From: Xenopus tropicalis
Lineage: Eukaryota > Chordata > Amphibia > Anura > Pipidae
Length of the DNA stretch: 64,000 nt
Direction: 5' to 3'
Assembly: GCF_000004195.4 (NCBI RefSeq)
Contig: NC_030681.2
Coordinates: 90,899,681 to 90,963,680, forward strand
Made by a program: the position numbers and the translations under genes. Every line of letters starts with the position of its first letter. The first letter of the stretch is position 1. This document shows positions 26,901 through 41,900 of the stretch, piece by piece. The notes below the pieces were generated by a model that saw only the letters and a program-made list of their open reading frames with translations, was not told the DNA's origin and did no database searches.

Positions 26901-29900
26901 ATAATTATTTTTTTAGTGCTGTAACTAAAGACTGGGTGGTCAGGTAACACAAAGGTGAAATACTTTAAACCCACTGTATAGTATTATGACTGGGTTATAC
27001 ACAGAACAGCACCTGACAGATTCTTCTTGCTGTCAAACATAGTGGTGGGAGCAGAGACTGAGAAGCTGTCAACATTCAGTGGAAAATGGCTTGAGGAAAG
27101 CACAGTCACATCTTTCAAAAACATCTGCTTCAGTCTTTTGTAGATGTGAAACCAGGACTTAAAATCACCTTTCAGCAATACAGTGACCCAAAGTGCAAAC
27201 CTCCCCTGGTATCACTTAATGTAAGGGCTCATTATGTCCTGTCCCCAAGCACAGTGGGCAACTTGCACTTTTCCTCACAGTCAGTTGCACATAAAACCAC
27301 TTTTATTAAAGTTACTTGGATCAAAATGCTCTCTTTGCACTTCTGTATTGTTGCACTCAGCGCTGCTCAGTCCTTTTCTGCCTTATGTTTGAATTGGGTG
27401 CTGCTGTGCCTATTGACACATAAGAACCCTGGAGATACTGCCACCTCCTGACCGAGCGATAGCTTTAGGTTTCCCTCAGCACCCTGCATCAGTAGGTAAC
27501 ACGCTTGCACCTAATAGGGTGCACACATCACTTGCGTGCCAAACACTGGAAACTACATCTGCCAGACTTATATTCACCTCAACTCCATTTTTCAACAAAG
27601 TGCATGCATAATTGTGGACTTTTTATTGAATCTGAGGCAACTGTGGTAGACACAGTACAATTGCATTGAGATGATTTTTATGGGTAAATAACACTGCACT
27701 GTGGGAAAAAACATGGTAATTGCTCTCAAAATTGAACTTTGTACACTGCATCTTTTCATAGCAACTGGATTTTCTAGTAGGATTGCCAGGAATAACTTAC
27801 CTACTTAATCTTGTATTGAGTTAGAATTATTGTGCCGGCTTTTGGCTTTGCAAACAGACATTCATTTCTGCAAATTAACACGAGCAGATGAAATATAGCA
27901 TATAAATGTCTTTTTTTAATATCTAGTTTAAGTGTTGCATAAAACTTCCCAGGTCCACATTGTATTGCTTTGGAGTTGCAAGTGTTCAAATCCAAACTGA
28001 TGACTAAATTATATGACAGCATCAGTCTCAGAATTTTTGCTCACTCCTTTATACAAATTGTCTGGCACCTACTATTTCTGGGGTAAATCAGCTATTATTT
28101 GTGCCTATATATGTCCATTTTTAGGATAGGGTGTTTTCTAAACTGTGTGTGCAATAACAGGAGAGGGAACAATTTATCGCTTTCATTCTGTAGAATGAAA
28201 TATACATTTGCATTACATATGGCAGTGGGACAGAAATGAGTGAAACAGTGTGGCAACAGTATAGAAGATGGAGAAGGCAGACCAAGGGGATGTAGGGAGT
28301 AAAGCAGGAAGGGGGGGGGGGCAGAAGAATAGGGGCTAACAAACAAAACTACCACAAATAAATTAGCATTTTAAGAAATACATTTCTAATAGTCTTTTAT
28401 TCATTGTCCCAAAAAAACCTTCTAGTTTTCATGTTGTTTTCACATTTAGAACCATAGGAGTCCACCTCTTTGGAGGATACTCACTTTGGACTACTAGTTT
28501 TATGTTAGATTTTTCTGTTGTACTTCCATACTTGGGTCAAGAATGTAGTTTCTGTTTCAAATGATAGTTGTCAGGTTTATGATCTGTTGCACTGTTGCAA
28601 GAATAACTCAGCATCTGGATAATTTTCTGGTAAGATGATCTTGTGCTAGGGCAAGATGTATCATGACTGACTGAAAAAACACAAAGGCTTCCTTAATTTG
28701 TGAGTGTAGTTTTCACTAAGGTACATTTAAGTTATGCTGACTCAGAGAAAATGTATGTGACAGCCAGTGAATACAGGACCGACCATGCCTTCATTATCCT
28801 TAACTTAGGAACAGCCATTAAGAAATGTTAAACCCAAGGCCCTCTAATGGATTGGCTTATTACAACCTATTGCAGAATCCAAAGTAAAAATAGCAGAGCA
28901 AACTATTTTACTGATGTAAAAATATACATTTGGAGTGTTTTTCTATAGAGCTCTGATGAATAAATGATGCATAGTTGTGATCATTAGATTTAGTAGGTAA
29001 ACCAATAGATACAAAACAAGGATTTACTAATACAAGTATAGGATCTCTTATCCAGAAACCCAATAACCAAAAAGTTCCAAATTACAGGAAGGATACAGCC
29101 AACATCGTAACTATGTATGTGTCGCTGGGTCCCCTTGCAGTAAAAAATCTTCAGAGGGGCCCAGCTTGAACAGCCAACCCGTGCAACCCACTTCCCCCAG
29201 CCCCATCCCACTCATGACCCCTGCTCCCCACCCACTTCTAGGTAGAAGAGCAGCTGGGGAGAAGGAATATCTAGACTATAGAGGTAGCAGTAGGGACTGT
29301 TCCCCTGAAGTTACTCCACATGCCACAGCCCATAGAGTCACTTGAAACAAGGGTAACCTTAGACTAATTATACTGTTTGACTCCCCAGCAGCAGTCAGTA
29401 GGTAATGACGTGTTTTAGGTATCTATCACTAGAGTGAAATAAAAGAGGTCAGTGGAAGTAGACCAAAGAATTTAATATTACTTATAAAGTAATATCAGAC
29501 CTGCAACCACCCTTCCCTAGACAATTAACTGCAAAAATAAGTTGGAAAATCTTTTGACTTTTCCTCTTATTGACTTTTGCATTGTAAGTAGATTTTTTTG
29601 GAATCACCAAAGTGGCATTTTATCACAGAATGTGCTGTTGTCTAATGTCTCACAGTTAAAGAGATATTAGACAACAGTTTATGGCAATGGAAGTTTAAAA
29701 TCTGTAGGGTTTAGTTGGATTAGCATCCTGAAGAACTGAGCAGTTTTATGGGCATTGACCTAATCTACAATTAGTATTTCCCAAGAATCCTGCCATGGTT
29801 ACCAGCTTTACTTTGTAAACAGTCTGCTGATGAAGGTCTTGTTTGACAGATGTCTGCAGTTAGAGTTTTAATTGTAAGTCACGGTTGTACTGAGTCATAT

Positions 29901-32900
29901 GTTTATTCTTTCAACGTGACATTTTACAGATGGAGTATTTTGTTTTTGTTCTAATTAAGCAGCAAAATTAATGTCTATGCTTGTACAATGCATAAGTGTC
30001 CTGTAAGATGTGTTCTTGGTGTGGTACTCATTATAATATGAACAAATGATGCTACATACACAATGCAAATTAAAGTTTTAATCGCCAATCATTATACACA
30101 CTGTACGCTTATTCCCTGGCTTTTTGGCACTTAGAAATATATGAGCATACAAAATCATAAATAATCACATTTCCCCTCAAGCTGAAAATATTTTAGGGTT
30201 ACAGCACTGCAATAAATTGAAATAGATCAAGTTGAATATATGAATTTAAACCCACAGGGTCACTTATACACATTTTATGGTAAGGCTTGCACTTGGCTGT
30301 CTAAATGTTTCTGTTCTTTATTTTAGTGATCTCAGTTATTGCAAGTTGATTAATCTCTGTAAATGGCTTTGCAGGAAAAGTGTTTGGTTCCCAGTCTTGT
30401 CTACTTCAGAGTTAGTTAATAAAGGAGAATAAAGCACTATAAGTAGGACCTTGCAATCCATTCAAGTACAACATTATGTGAATATGCCTTGGTAAATTAT
30501 TTTATATAGATTTCATACTAGGGGAAAACAATACATCTGAGTGGAAAATGAGCAGAATGTGCATGGTTTGCCCAACTGGACAATGTAACACTCACGTAAC
30601 TGGGATACATTGGGAATAATGTTTAATTGGCTTAATGGCTTGGTCTTGCCGAACGTTACATAGGTGCTAAATTGCACCACTTTCTACCAGCTTGCTGGTG
30701 TTTTATATTATTGACTGCGTGATTTAATACAATAAGCAGTGCTGATACTTTTGGTGACACAAAGCACCAGTTCAAAAACTCATCTTACTCATGTTTGTGA
30801 TAGAACAATATCATGGTGTTGGCACAGTTCTTTGCAGACATTTCACAAAAAACTGCAAATTACCCTCATTTATTACATGAGTGTAGCTGCCTTCTTATTG
30901 CTACATAATACATCTCAGTAGCTAAAACCCCGCAGCTTGTTACAGGGCACCAAGTCACTGGTTATAATGCTTCTTTGGGTTCCAGTTTTTACTATTAGAC
31001 AATATCTAGTGTACAGAATATGGCTATCATGGATGTCAGTGGATACGCCTTTCCCTTTTGCTCTGTCTTAAAAAAAGAAAAAAATCCTCTGTCCAAGCCT
31101 TTAACAGTCTCCAAGAGGTGATATTGTGGGTATTTATCTAAACTCAAACCTTTCTTACTTGTGAGCCACAGTCAATTGTAAAAAGACTTGGAGAGCAACA
31201 CAAGCATCATAAAAGATCATGGGGGTGCCAGATAAGCTATTTGGTATCTTCTATGCATTATCTCAGTTTACAGGAGGGTTTGTTTGATGGGACATTCAAT
31301 AATCTGCTTTGGGGACACTTGGAACAACATCCAAGGGGTTGGTGAGCAACGTGTTTCTCACAAGCCACTGGTTGGGGATCACTGGTCTAAACCATGTACT
31401 TTGAGGACAATGTAATAATGAGTAAAATGTAACTAATATGAGGTTACTAGACCATGAACAAATGTTGTGGTTTTTATTTTATTTGTTTATTTTATCACCC
31501 CATGTGCCTACTATGGTTCTGCATTACCAGAATAAATGGCTCTTACATGAGTTGCACATAGGTGATTACTTTTCTCAAGGCTTATAACACATGGAAATGC
31601 TAAAAGACCACAGGACCACACCGAACCGCTGAACACACATAAGATGCCATGTGTAAATACCCTTTCCCTAGGTTTTGAAGAACACATTTTTTCTGGTTCT
31701 TTTATATTACCTATGTATCCGAGCTAAGACATAGACATGGGCACTTAAGTTGTGCTGTAGTCAAGCTCAATTTGTGTTCCCAATGATTTACTTTTCCTTT
31801 AATTTGGAGCTGTCAGATTTATAGTAAACAATATAGAACTACTTACCTCTTCCTAAAGGTTTTGAATGTTGCAAGATAACCTACCAAAAGATATAGGCAC
31901 AGATTTTGTCTTCTATTCATCTTGCACTGGACCTTTGTCCGTCATATAAAGAATAGGACTCCCTATTGTATATTCAAATACTGCAGTGTACAAAACACTG
32001 AACATTCAAATTGGTATTTTTTTTCTGTTAGGAATTTAGCTGCAGGGATTTTTCTTTCCAACCAACCAACCATATTAGTGTTACAAAATATTATTTTGGA
32101 ACAGTGGTTGAATAAATGTTTTCAGTATCTTTCGCTTGTTAGGCTTCAGTTAAGTATCAACATTTAGACATAAAATTGTCATTCACACAGTTAATAGTGG
32201 AAACTATTTGGTTCCAAGAATTTATTACACTTTCCATTTTATTCCCGACTTTCAGTGATTGTCTTTAAGGAACATATGTTAACTCTGCTATGTATTGTAT
32301 GGCACACTTTAGAATACATTAATATAAAAGTAAAATATTGGGGAAAATATGTTTAATAATAATTTCAGTCCAATCAGAGGTCACTGAGCCACATTGTCAA
32401 ACATCTAGCAGATGTACATAAGCAAAGAAAAAGTATAAAATGATATAATACATGGCATGATGTTTCCTTAGGTCACGGGCTTTAATTCTTCATGTGATTT
32501 ATTGTAGAACGTGGTTCTCCTCGTAACCTGGTAACCAAAGACATTACAGACACTACAATTGGAGCATCATGGACAGCAGCCCCAGGGATGGTTCGTGGTT
32601 ACAGAATTGCATGGAAGTCTCTTTTTGATGATGACTCTGGAGAAAAGAATGTTCCTGGTGGTATTACTAACACTGTGCTGGAAAACCTGAGGCCAGAAAC
32701 AAAGTATAAAATTTCAGTGTTTGCTAATTATAGAAGTGGAGAAGGAGACCCTCTTGAAGGAGAAGCCACCACTGAAGGTACTATCATGTGCACAGTGATA
32801 CAAAGCTGTAATAAAGCACATATTAGCAAGAAAATCCCAGTTAAGCTAACTAAAAACCTGCAAAATCTATTCAAAGATTTGTTGCTGCGTGATGTCATTA

Positions 32901-35900
32901 GTTATTTTCAGTGCTTAGTGATGTCATTACTACCACATGACTTGTAAGAAATCTTTTGCACAATATACTAAATTTATAAAGAGGCACTAAACTATGTAAG
33001 TAACATTTTCAATACAGTTTTACTTTCCTTGTAACAATGAGACAATACCTTGTGGTTGATTATTACCTAAACTAGTGCAGCTTCATCATACAAAGTCGCA
33101 CACAAAAACATGGCATTTATTACATGCATCTAAAGCTGCTCCTTGCACTTCCACCGAAAATCATGTCCAATTACACCTGTTGACACAGGGGAAGCCTGGA
33201 GCTACCACCACTCTAGAAGGTGGAGTTACAGCCACGGTTCCCCCCAGCAGTGTGCGTCAAGAGAGCAGTTGTGCCTAAAGAAAATGATGACAACTGAAAA
33301 TTATCCTCTCAATTGTGTCCCATTTACATCAGTACATGCGTTGCTGTGCGGATTTTAACACATAAGGCACTCATCACCCTCATTGGCATCAGGCGCATTT
33401 CCACCTCATGACTGCAATTGGAATTATAGGGTAGGATTTGTGGGTAAAATAAAACATGGCAATTGCCTCCAAAATTGCACTTTGCACACTGCACTTATAT
33501 TAAGAAAGTTACCCCTTCTAACATATTTTTGTAGGTTAATCACATATTTTGGAATTGGAGTTCATCTGTAAAATGCAATATATTTATGTAAAATCAAAGA
33601 TAACTGAAAATATCATTTAAATTGTATTTAATATATAAACTACGACTAATTTAAGCAGCTGTCTCTCTTGTTTACAAATGAGTCAATTTTCCTTACATTT
33701 TTAAAGTCTTATATTTCTGCAAGTCAATTCCAACTAGAACTGTGAAAATGATCTTAAATGTAAGCTCTTCATATAGTCAGGCTCAGTGGCTGTTCTAATA
33801 CAGCTGCTTTAGCTGAATTGTCTTAACCATAACACATTAAGGGGCCAAAGGCATTACTAAAACTTTGAAAGCTACTGAATGTTTTTTTGGTGCCTGAGCT
33901 CAAGTATTTCTTGTCATTTTGAATGTTACACGTACAGATCTGCAAATGCTCCTTAATATGAATAAAATCCCAAGAATTTCAGGAAATTCTCTGAGAGCCA
34001 TCTGCTAGCAAGTTTCCCAAGCTTATTCCAGTTTCCAGAACATGTGTTAAACATGTGCAAAAGTCTAGGATGTCCCACATTATACATGTGTTGCCACAGA
34101 TGACTTCTAAACTCACCAAGGTCTTACACTTTTTAGGTTAACAACCTTTATGGGAATATGAAGTCATGTGACCCATAGTGCTGCTTAAGAGGGATTTCTG
34201 AATATTAACTTATACAATTTCAATTTAATAGCTTAAACATTAGAATCAAATATCCTTACTATATATTAAAAAAAAAAACACTCATCATTGATAGAAAGGG
34301 GAGGTTAACCTTTGGGAAACAAATATGGGATATGGGTGGTTTAGCTGGAAATACTTTTAGAGAGAGTGGTTGTGAAATAGAATCATCTCCAACCAGAAGA
34401 TGGAACTGCTGAGCTTTTTGAATTTACTACAGCCTTTATGTATTATACTTTTACTTCATAGATGTTACATTTTAACTCTAGGAATTTCTATTATTTAGCT
34501 CTGAATATATTTTTCCTATCACAGCGTCACCAAGTGCCAAGCTGCTTAAAGTCAGTGATGAGACAGAAACTACAATGAAGGTAACCTGGCAGCCTGCCCC
34601 AGGAAATGTTGCAAATTATCGGGTTATATATCGGCCGAAGCTTGGAGGAAGGCAAGTGGTCGCTAAAGTGCCAGCTACAGTCTCCTCAACAGTACTGAAA
34701 AGGCTTCAACCTCAAACAACCTATGATATTACAGTTGTTCCTGTTTATAAGGCAGGGGATGGAAAACCAAGACAAGGAGAAGGGACAACAGGTATGCTTT
34801 CAGAAAATTTCTTGTCACCAGAAAAGTTTTGTATAATATTATAGTATGATGTTATCACATATATATGTGATTATTTGTAAAGGCTAATCCTTAATGCAGT
34901 GGTTCTCTGAGTTTTTCTGTTCAAGCTCCACTTTGTGTTTCAGAAATTGGCCTAACTCCTGTTTCAGTCATTGTTCCAAGGGAATCTATTCGACATTTAG
35001 GATAAGTTTTTAGGTATCTTGGAGAGCGATTAGACATTCTCTACAAATATTTCCCAAACTGGCACTCAATCACTGTGATGGGGCCCTCTAAAAGGGACAG
35101 GCCAACAGTTTGGGAACCACTGACTTAAATAATTTTAGTTGTATAGCGACTAGCAACAAGTCTAAAGCTATATTAATTTGTAGCTTTTATGTATTTTATA
35201 TAGATGTAGTATACATGAATTCATGTATAATATCTGTCTAAAACTACCACTAGAATTAGACAGTCCATGTCTAGAGTTTGTTACAAATGGCCTTATTCCT
35301 TCATGACTATAACATGAATGTGAATGAATATGTATTCTTCAGCTTGCGTTTGACTTACAACTATCAGCCTTCAGTTTAAGCAAGGGCTGGACATTTTACT
35401 CTTCTAAATCGTAATTAGGAGAACATTTTTGTAAGTAATATGTGAACATACTGTACTTTTAATCACACATGTAGGATTCTAACTACATTTTCAGGACAGG
35501 CCTTCTATACATTATACAGCATTCATTTATTATAATATAAAAAAATATTTAAACAATCTGAAAAAACCATTAGTCTACCTGTGATGGACTGGAAGAAAGC
35601 TTGGCAAAAGTTGAAGAAGGCAGCCAGATGAAAACAGTACATGCCAAGTTGGAAATGAAACAAATACTACGTTATTTCATTTTAACATTAGTTTTGCCTA
35701 AGTGTAGCCCAGTTTGAATAACTTTGGGTACCATTAGTGTGGTTTTTGCCTGCAGAGTGCTATTATTTTATATGATACAAAAGCAATTGTTTGGCATGGT
35801 GAACAAAAATATACATTTTCCAAAAATAAAATAACATTTATTTATATATAAACTGACTTATGGACTGACCTCATAGAACCTTTTTACTTAAACATCTAGC

Positions 35901-38900
35901 AGTCTAAGCCTTACTCCATGGTCATAACCCCCTAACAGTGTTCAGCTTTTGTGTGTTCATGGCAACCCGCTCATCAGTTACAACAGACACTACCAACAAA
36001 GTTAATATACCTAATAGATATAAAGTTTAGCTTTACATTTCAGTTTCATCTACTCCTACCTCAAAAAACCTTTACAGCAATTTCACAGTAAAAAGTAACC
36101 CAACACTTCAAAAGGTCATATCTCAGAATGTCTTTCTTTTTCCAGTGTGCTAGTGGGAGGGTATGCTTGCCTTGGCAGAGGCTTTCTTCAGTGAAAACTT
36201 GTCATATATAGGTATTTCTGTAGCTCTCTTGAAAGGAATTAAGGTTATTATAAAAAATGAGCAGGAGCAATATGCCGTTCATACAATAAACAACCCCATT
36301 AAATTATATTTTTTTAGGGGAAATCCATTGAAGTTAAATAATATGTGTAATTATTAAAATGTATTTATTTTATATAAAGCCTTTCATTGTGAAGTTGGGA
36401 AGTCTTGAATAAGAGAGCCCTAATTAATCTTTTTTATTTTTTTTTATTTAGCTTCTCCTTTCAAGCCCCCAAGGAATCTGAAAACATCTGACCCCACAAT
36501 CTCAACTTTCCGAGTCACCTGGGAACCTGCTCCTGGTGAAGTTAGGGGTTATAAAATCACATATTTTCCTTTTGGAGAGGAGCAATATTTGGGAGAGTTA
36601 GTAGTTGGACCATATGATAACACTGTGGTACTAGAAGAACTCAGGTATGAAATACAGTAAATGTATAATATAAGGAAGACCATTTACACCTTTATATAAA
36701 ATATTGCTTTTTTATGACTTGCCTTTTAGATTTAGTTGACAAGTTCTGACCAGACCATATGTCTTTATTTTAAAAGTAATTTCTAAAATGTACCTCTTGT
36801 TTTTTAACCTCAACAGTGCACTCTCTCCATTCCAATGTTTCAATGAGAAACAGCCTAATGTTGTTGGAGTGTAAATGTTTTAACTGTCACCTTATGCAAG
36901 CCTTCTGGCTTTATTCATCATATGGTTGCACATGGTTGTACTCAGAAAATCAGTTAGCTTTCAGGTTGCCAACTCAAGGGTAGGGATGTAGCGAACCTCA
37001 CAAAAAAAGTTCGCGAACCCGTTTGCGAACTTCTGCCAAAAAGTGCGAACTTTTGCGAACTTTGCGAACCCCATAGACTTCAATGAGAAGGCGAACTTTG
37101 AAACCTAGAAAAGCCATTTATGGCCAGAAAACTGATTTTAAAGTTGTTTAAAGGGTGCCACGACCTGGACAGTGGCATGCAGGAGGGGGATCAAGGGCAA
37201 AAATTTCTCTGAAAAATACGTTGTTGTAATCAGTAATCAGAAAATAAAAGCAGTCCTTACAAGGACTATTGGGTTACAGCAGATGAGATCAGCAGGAGAG
37301 CTGTCCCCAGCAGCTACATACAGAGCAGTAGAAAGTAGATTACTAGTCAGCAAAGCTACCTAAACTGTCCCTCAAACCCCTGCACAGCTCTCTCCCTATG
37401 CTAACTCATCAAGCACACACAGGCAGAATGTAAAATGGCTGCTGGGCTTCGGTTTATATATGGAAGGGAGTGGTCCGGGGGTGGTCCAGGAGGGAGAGCT
37501 GCCTGATTGGCTGCCATGTATCTGCAGGCTCTGGGGTGAGAGGTCAAAATTTGGCTCCAGCTAAGGCGAACCCAAAATTGTGAACATCGCTGAAAGTTCG
37601 CGAACTTGCGAACTTGCGAACACTCGATTTTCGTGCGAATTAGTTCTCCGGCGAACAGTTCGCTACATCTCTACTCAAGGGTGGTGTGGACTGTCAGTTT
37701 GAATAAGCAGACCAAGTGACTGACATGTTTTAATGCTTTTATCAATTCCAATACTTGTGGTAGCTAACTGGACTAAATGGTCCCCCATATAGCAGTTACT
37801 ATAATAATAATGAATGAGTAATGAAAGGCATCATATTTGCTGTAATTACAAACCAACCACAAACAGGTTGCCATGTTAGTAAAGGAACAGGTTGAACTCC
37901 ATATCTGATAAGGATCCCCTGCTACAAACAGACGGCACTGCTCAAGCAGGCCATACACGCACCGATAAAATCATATGTTTTGTATGCTCAGAATTGGTGT
38001 CCCGATAATTTTTGTACTATAATTTTTTTTTTTTTTAAAGTGCACATTTTTCGGAATTTTCTATGCATCAAAACCAAAAAACTCGAATGCAAAAATACAT
38101 TATGTAAAATCTTAAAAAAAAGTCATGTGCTAGACATTTTATTTTGTGGTCCTTTTACTGTGGTATTCTGATTTTTGGGGGAGCTATTATAGTAATGTAA
38201 AGTTCATGATAGTACAGGTATGGGATCCATTATCTGGAAACCTGTTATCCAGAAATTTCCAAATTATGGGAAGGCCACCTCCTATAGACTCCATTATAAG
38301 CAACAATTCTAATTTTTAAAAAAATATTTCCTTTTTCTAAATAATAATAAAACAGAACCTTCTACTTGATCCCAACTAAGATATAATGAATCCTTATTGG
38401 AGGCAAAACAATCCTATTGTGTTTATTTAATGTCTGAATAATCTTTTAGTAGACTTAAGGTATGGAGATCCAAATTATGGAAAGATCCCTTATCCAGAAA
38501 ACCCTAGGCCCTGAGCATTCTGGATAATGGGTTCCATACCTGTACTCCATGTGTTCCAACTTTAATCTCTGTTCATTGTCACAGCTACTTCCTATTCAGG
38601 GGTTTCTGAGCAGATATTTTCTGAATGGTTTCAAGTTTAATAATACACATTTAGTGGTCTGGTGTCTAGCATATGAGTCTCAAAACAAACTATATTCAGG
38701 CAATATCATATTTTAACATACAAAAATGTGCTTTGTGGGTGCTCACTGCTGATAAATGACTGGTTATTATTACGTATTTATATAAAAGCAATTGTTTATT
38801 ACACACTGGTGTTTAATAAATCATCCGTGCACAAATAGTATTTACAGACACTTAGGGGCGGATTTATCATGCTGTCTAAAAAGTGGAGTGAAACATTACC

Positions 38901-41900
38901 GGCAATCTTGCACAGGGCAACCAATCAGTAATTAGATTTCAACAGTCAGAAAACCAAAGCAAAGCATCTTAACGGCCTCATGTGGTTAAACTAATGACAA
39001 ATCTGTCTTTTCATGTAGGGCAGGAACATCTTATAAAGTCAATGTATTTGGAGTTTTTGAAAAAGGAGAGAGTGTACCTTTAATTGGACAAGAAATGACA
39101 ACATTGTCAGATGCTCCTGAAGTTCGCATTGATTCGTCAGGTAAATTTTCACAGGTCCAAAAAAAGTTTAGGCATAATGAAGGAAAAGCTTAAAAGAATG
39201 CATGTGCATAGAACACTAAAGTAAAGGACTAAAGTTGTTAAGACAATTACTCTTGTTGTTAATGGAAAACTGTTTGGAACTGGTGTCTGACAATAAGATT
39301 TATTTGTCTAACAGTAGTGTGATTATTCTTGTACTGTATTTATGAAATTGCACAGTTGCACACATAGTATTTAGGTTGAAAAGTTCAGCAATTCACGGAA
39401 TCCCATTTGGGAACTTGATAGACTGTTTTTCAAGCCACATATTTATGTGTATTGTATATATCTTTACATAGCAGTACATGCAAATGCAGTGCTGTACATT
39501 TCTGCAATATATTAAATGGCTTGTTCACCTTTAAATTAACTTGTAGTATGATATAGACCGTGCTATTTTGAGACAGTTTGCAATTGGTATTCATTTCTTA
39601 TTATTTGTGTTTTTTTTTAGTTATTTAGCTTTTTGTTCGGCAGCTCCCCAGTATAGAATTTGAACAGCCATCGGGTTGTTAGGGTCTAATTTAACCTAGC
39701 AACTAGTCAGTGGTTTGAAAGAGAGAGAGGAATATGAATACAGGACGGCCTAAATAGAAATTTAAGTATTAAAAAGTAACAGTAACATTAAAATTGTAGC
39801 CTCACAGAACATTTACCTGAGGAAAACGTAAGGTCAGAAGAAGACAAATAATTTAAAAACAATAAAAAATAAAAAATGAAGACCAATTAAAAAGTTGTTA
39901 AGACTAGGCCATTCTATAACATACATACAAAAGTTAACCTAAAGGTGAACCACCTCTTCAATAGTACAGAAAATAACAACATATTTGTGAAAAAGGTAAT
40001 AGTAATCTTATTGCTTTATGGTTATTCAATACACCTTTGATATTTGACACAGCAAACTTTGACAAGCTAATGTGATGTTGGTGCCTTACAAGGGTAGCCA
40101 TAAAGCAATTATGATATTTAACTAATTTCTGTGGTCACGTCATTGGCAAGTGTAGTTGCAAGAAGATGGTGCTGATCTCCAGCATATTGAAAGAGACAAC
40201 CCTTGTAGATAGAGCTTGAATTGCTATTCTCATGACCATCTGGTCCCAGACTTGCAGGAGTGCAGTTTTTGCTGTAGCAGTGAATTAGGCATAGGAAGTG
40301 CGTATGTCAATATAAATCAATAAGTAGCAGATTCTGGCCAAAATCTGCCCGTCAAAAGTATTTCTTTGAAAACAAGTTACAGGCTCCTTGGGCAGATTCA
40401 GGCATTTTTTCACTGGCTGAAAACAATGGCAAAGGTTAAGCCCTGACACCATAAGGCTAATTATATCCATGATGTGTGTTTGTTTATGCAAAGCATGAGG
40501 GTAGGACCAAGCAAGTAAAATTACATTTTTTAGCAGCCAAAGCCAGGGATTTTTAGGGCCACTGCTTGGACACCCCAAATATATTCTGCAAACAAAAGAG
40601 AGCATTTCTTTGGCTTCCAGTAATTTTGTTCCCCCTAGTCAGCGTTTTAAAAATATTTTATTATGTAATATTCAGTACAGTAATATTATCCAGGTCATCA
40701 GGAGATCGGAACTATATTAAGTTGGAAAGAAGAGGAAAATACTTTTGGAATCTGTAACATTTTCCGCCATAATATATCATGAACAGTTTCTTCATTACCG
40801 AGTAAAACGTTTTATTGAGAACATATGTCCTGCTATACTAGTTTCAAAAATCTTTTATGTCGATGAATCATACCCTTTCAACCCCATTAAAACGACTTGG
40901 TTTCTATTATTAGTGTGTCTAACAGCCTAGGGAGAGTTGTAAATATCTATGGCCTTTCTTGATATTTGATGCTAGCCATGTTGCTGGTAGACCTTTTTAT
41001 CACTAATAGTTCAATAGACATGCTTGGCCATTTTGCTGTAAATCTAAAGAACACGATTTTTTTGTATTAAGTTAATGTACATTAAGGGGGACATACATAC
41101 AAGTGGAGTGTTCTTTTTAGTAAGTAACAGTACAAACAAATTCAAATGTAAAATTAAGTGGTAGATTTTTCAATATGTGACATTTGAGCTCACCACAGAA
41201 TCTGCCCCTAAATGTATGAAATGCCTAATCAGTAATGACCAGTAAAAAAAAAAACCCCAAAAAACCCCCATCATTTTTTGGTGCCTATTTGCAGAAAAAT
41301 TGTTGTTGTGTTTAGTGTGAACTAGACTTAACTTTTCCAGAGATTTATCAAGAAAATTCTCTTTTCTCAGGTGTAACTAAAGTGCCCAAGTACAACCTAT
41401 GTAAAAATATAAAACAGGTTTTATTGGCTTTAAGGCATGGGTGTCTTCATAACACTGTATTTAGAAAACCCCATACCTGATTATGTACACAATGACGTAT
41501 TAGTACCACACTTTGGCAAAAATCTGTAAGCTTGCATGCCTCGTCAATGCCCCACATTATATATTATTCCAAAAATGTCTATTGGTGAACTGATGGTGCA
41601 TATAAACGTAGTAACCTTTTGAGTGTAATGGGTTTTAAAAAGATGATATACATGGCATTTCATTTTTGCTTGCAGAAGTGGTTGAGAAAAAAAATATCCT
41701 TATCCAATTATGGGCTTAAATTTTCTCCAGGACTAGTTACTCACCGCAACCAATAAGAAGTCTGCTTTCAAACAGCCTACTAAAAAGGGCAACACTAATT
41801 CACTTGGAGTGTGCCAAAATGTTTTTATTTTGGAAACAAGATAGACTATCTGAAGAACATTCTTAAGCTATGTTGCCATCTCTACTCATTCCTTCTATCT

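Larger units (their letters stand above)
18055..32507 (+). other. 14.45-kb intron between FN3-5 and FN3-6
   Basis: The longest intron in the window. I see no exon, second gene or RNA gene in it. Identified repeats lie at 18292-18580, 18780-19155, 25023-25275, 26455-26877, 27140-27780, 29033-29100 and 31143-31384. Most of 19160-25020 contains no repeat I recognise. Short open frames throughout lack known domains. Confidence 0.6.

Noticed and set aside
27146..27451. 101-codon plus-strand open frame in the large intron.
   Set aside because: Overlaps a diverged interspersed repeat, no domain, no splice sites with a compatible gene model.
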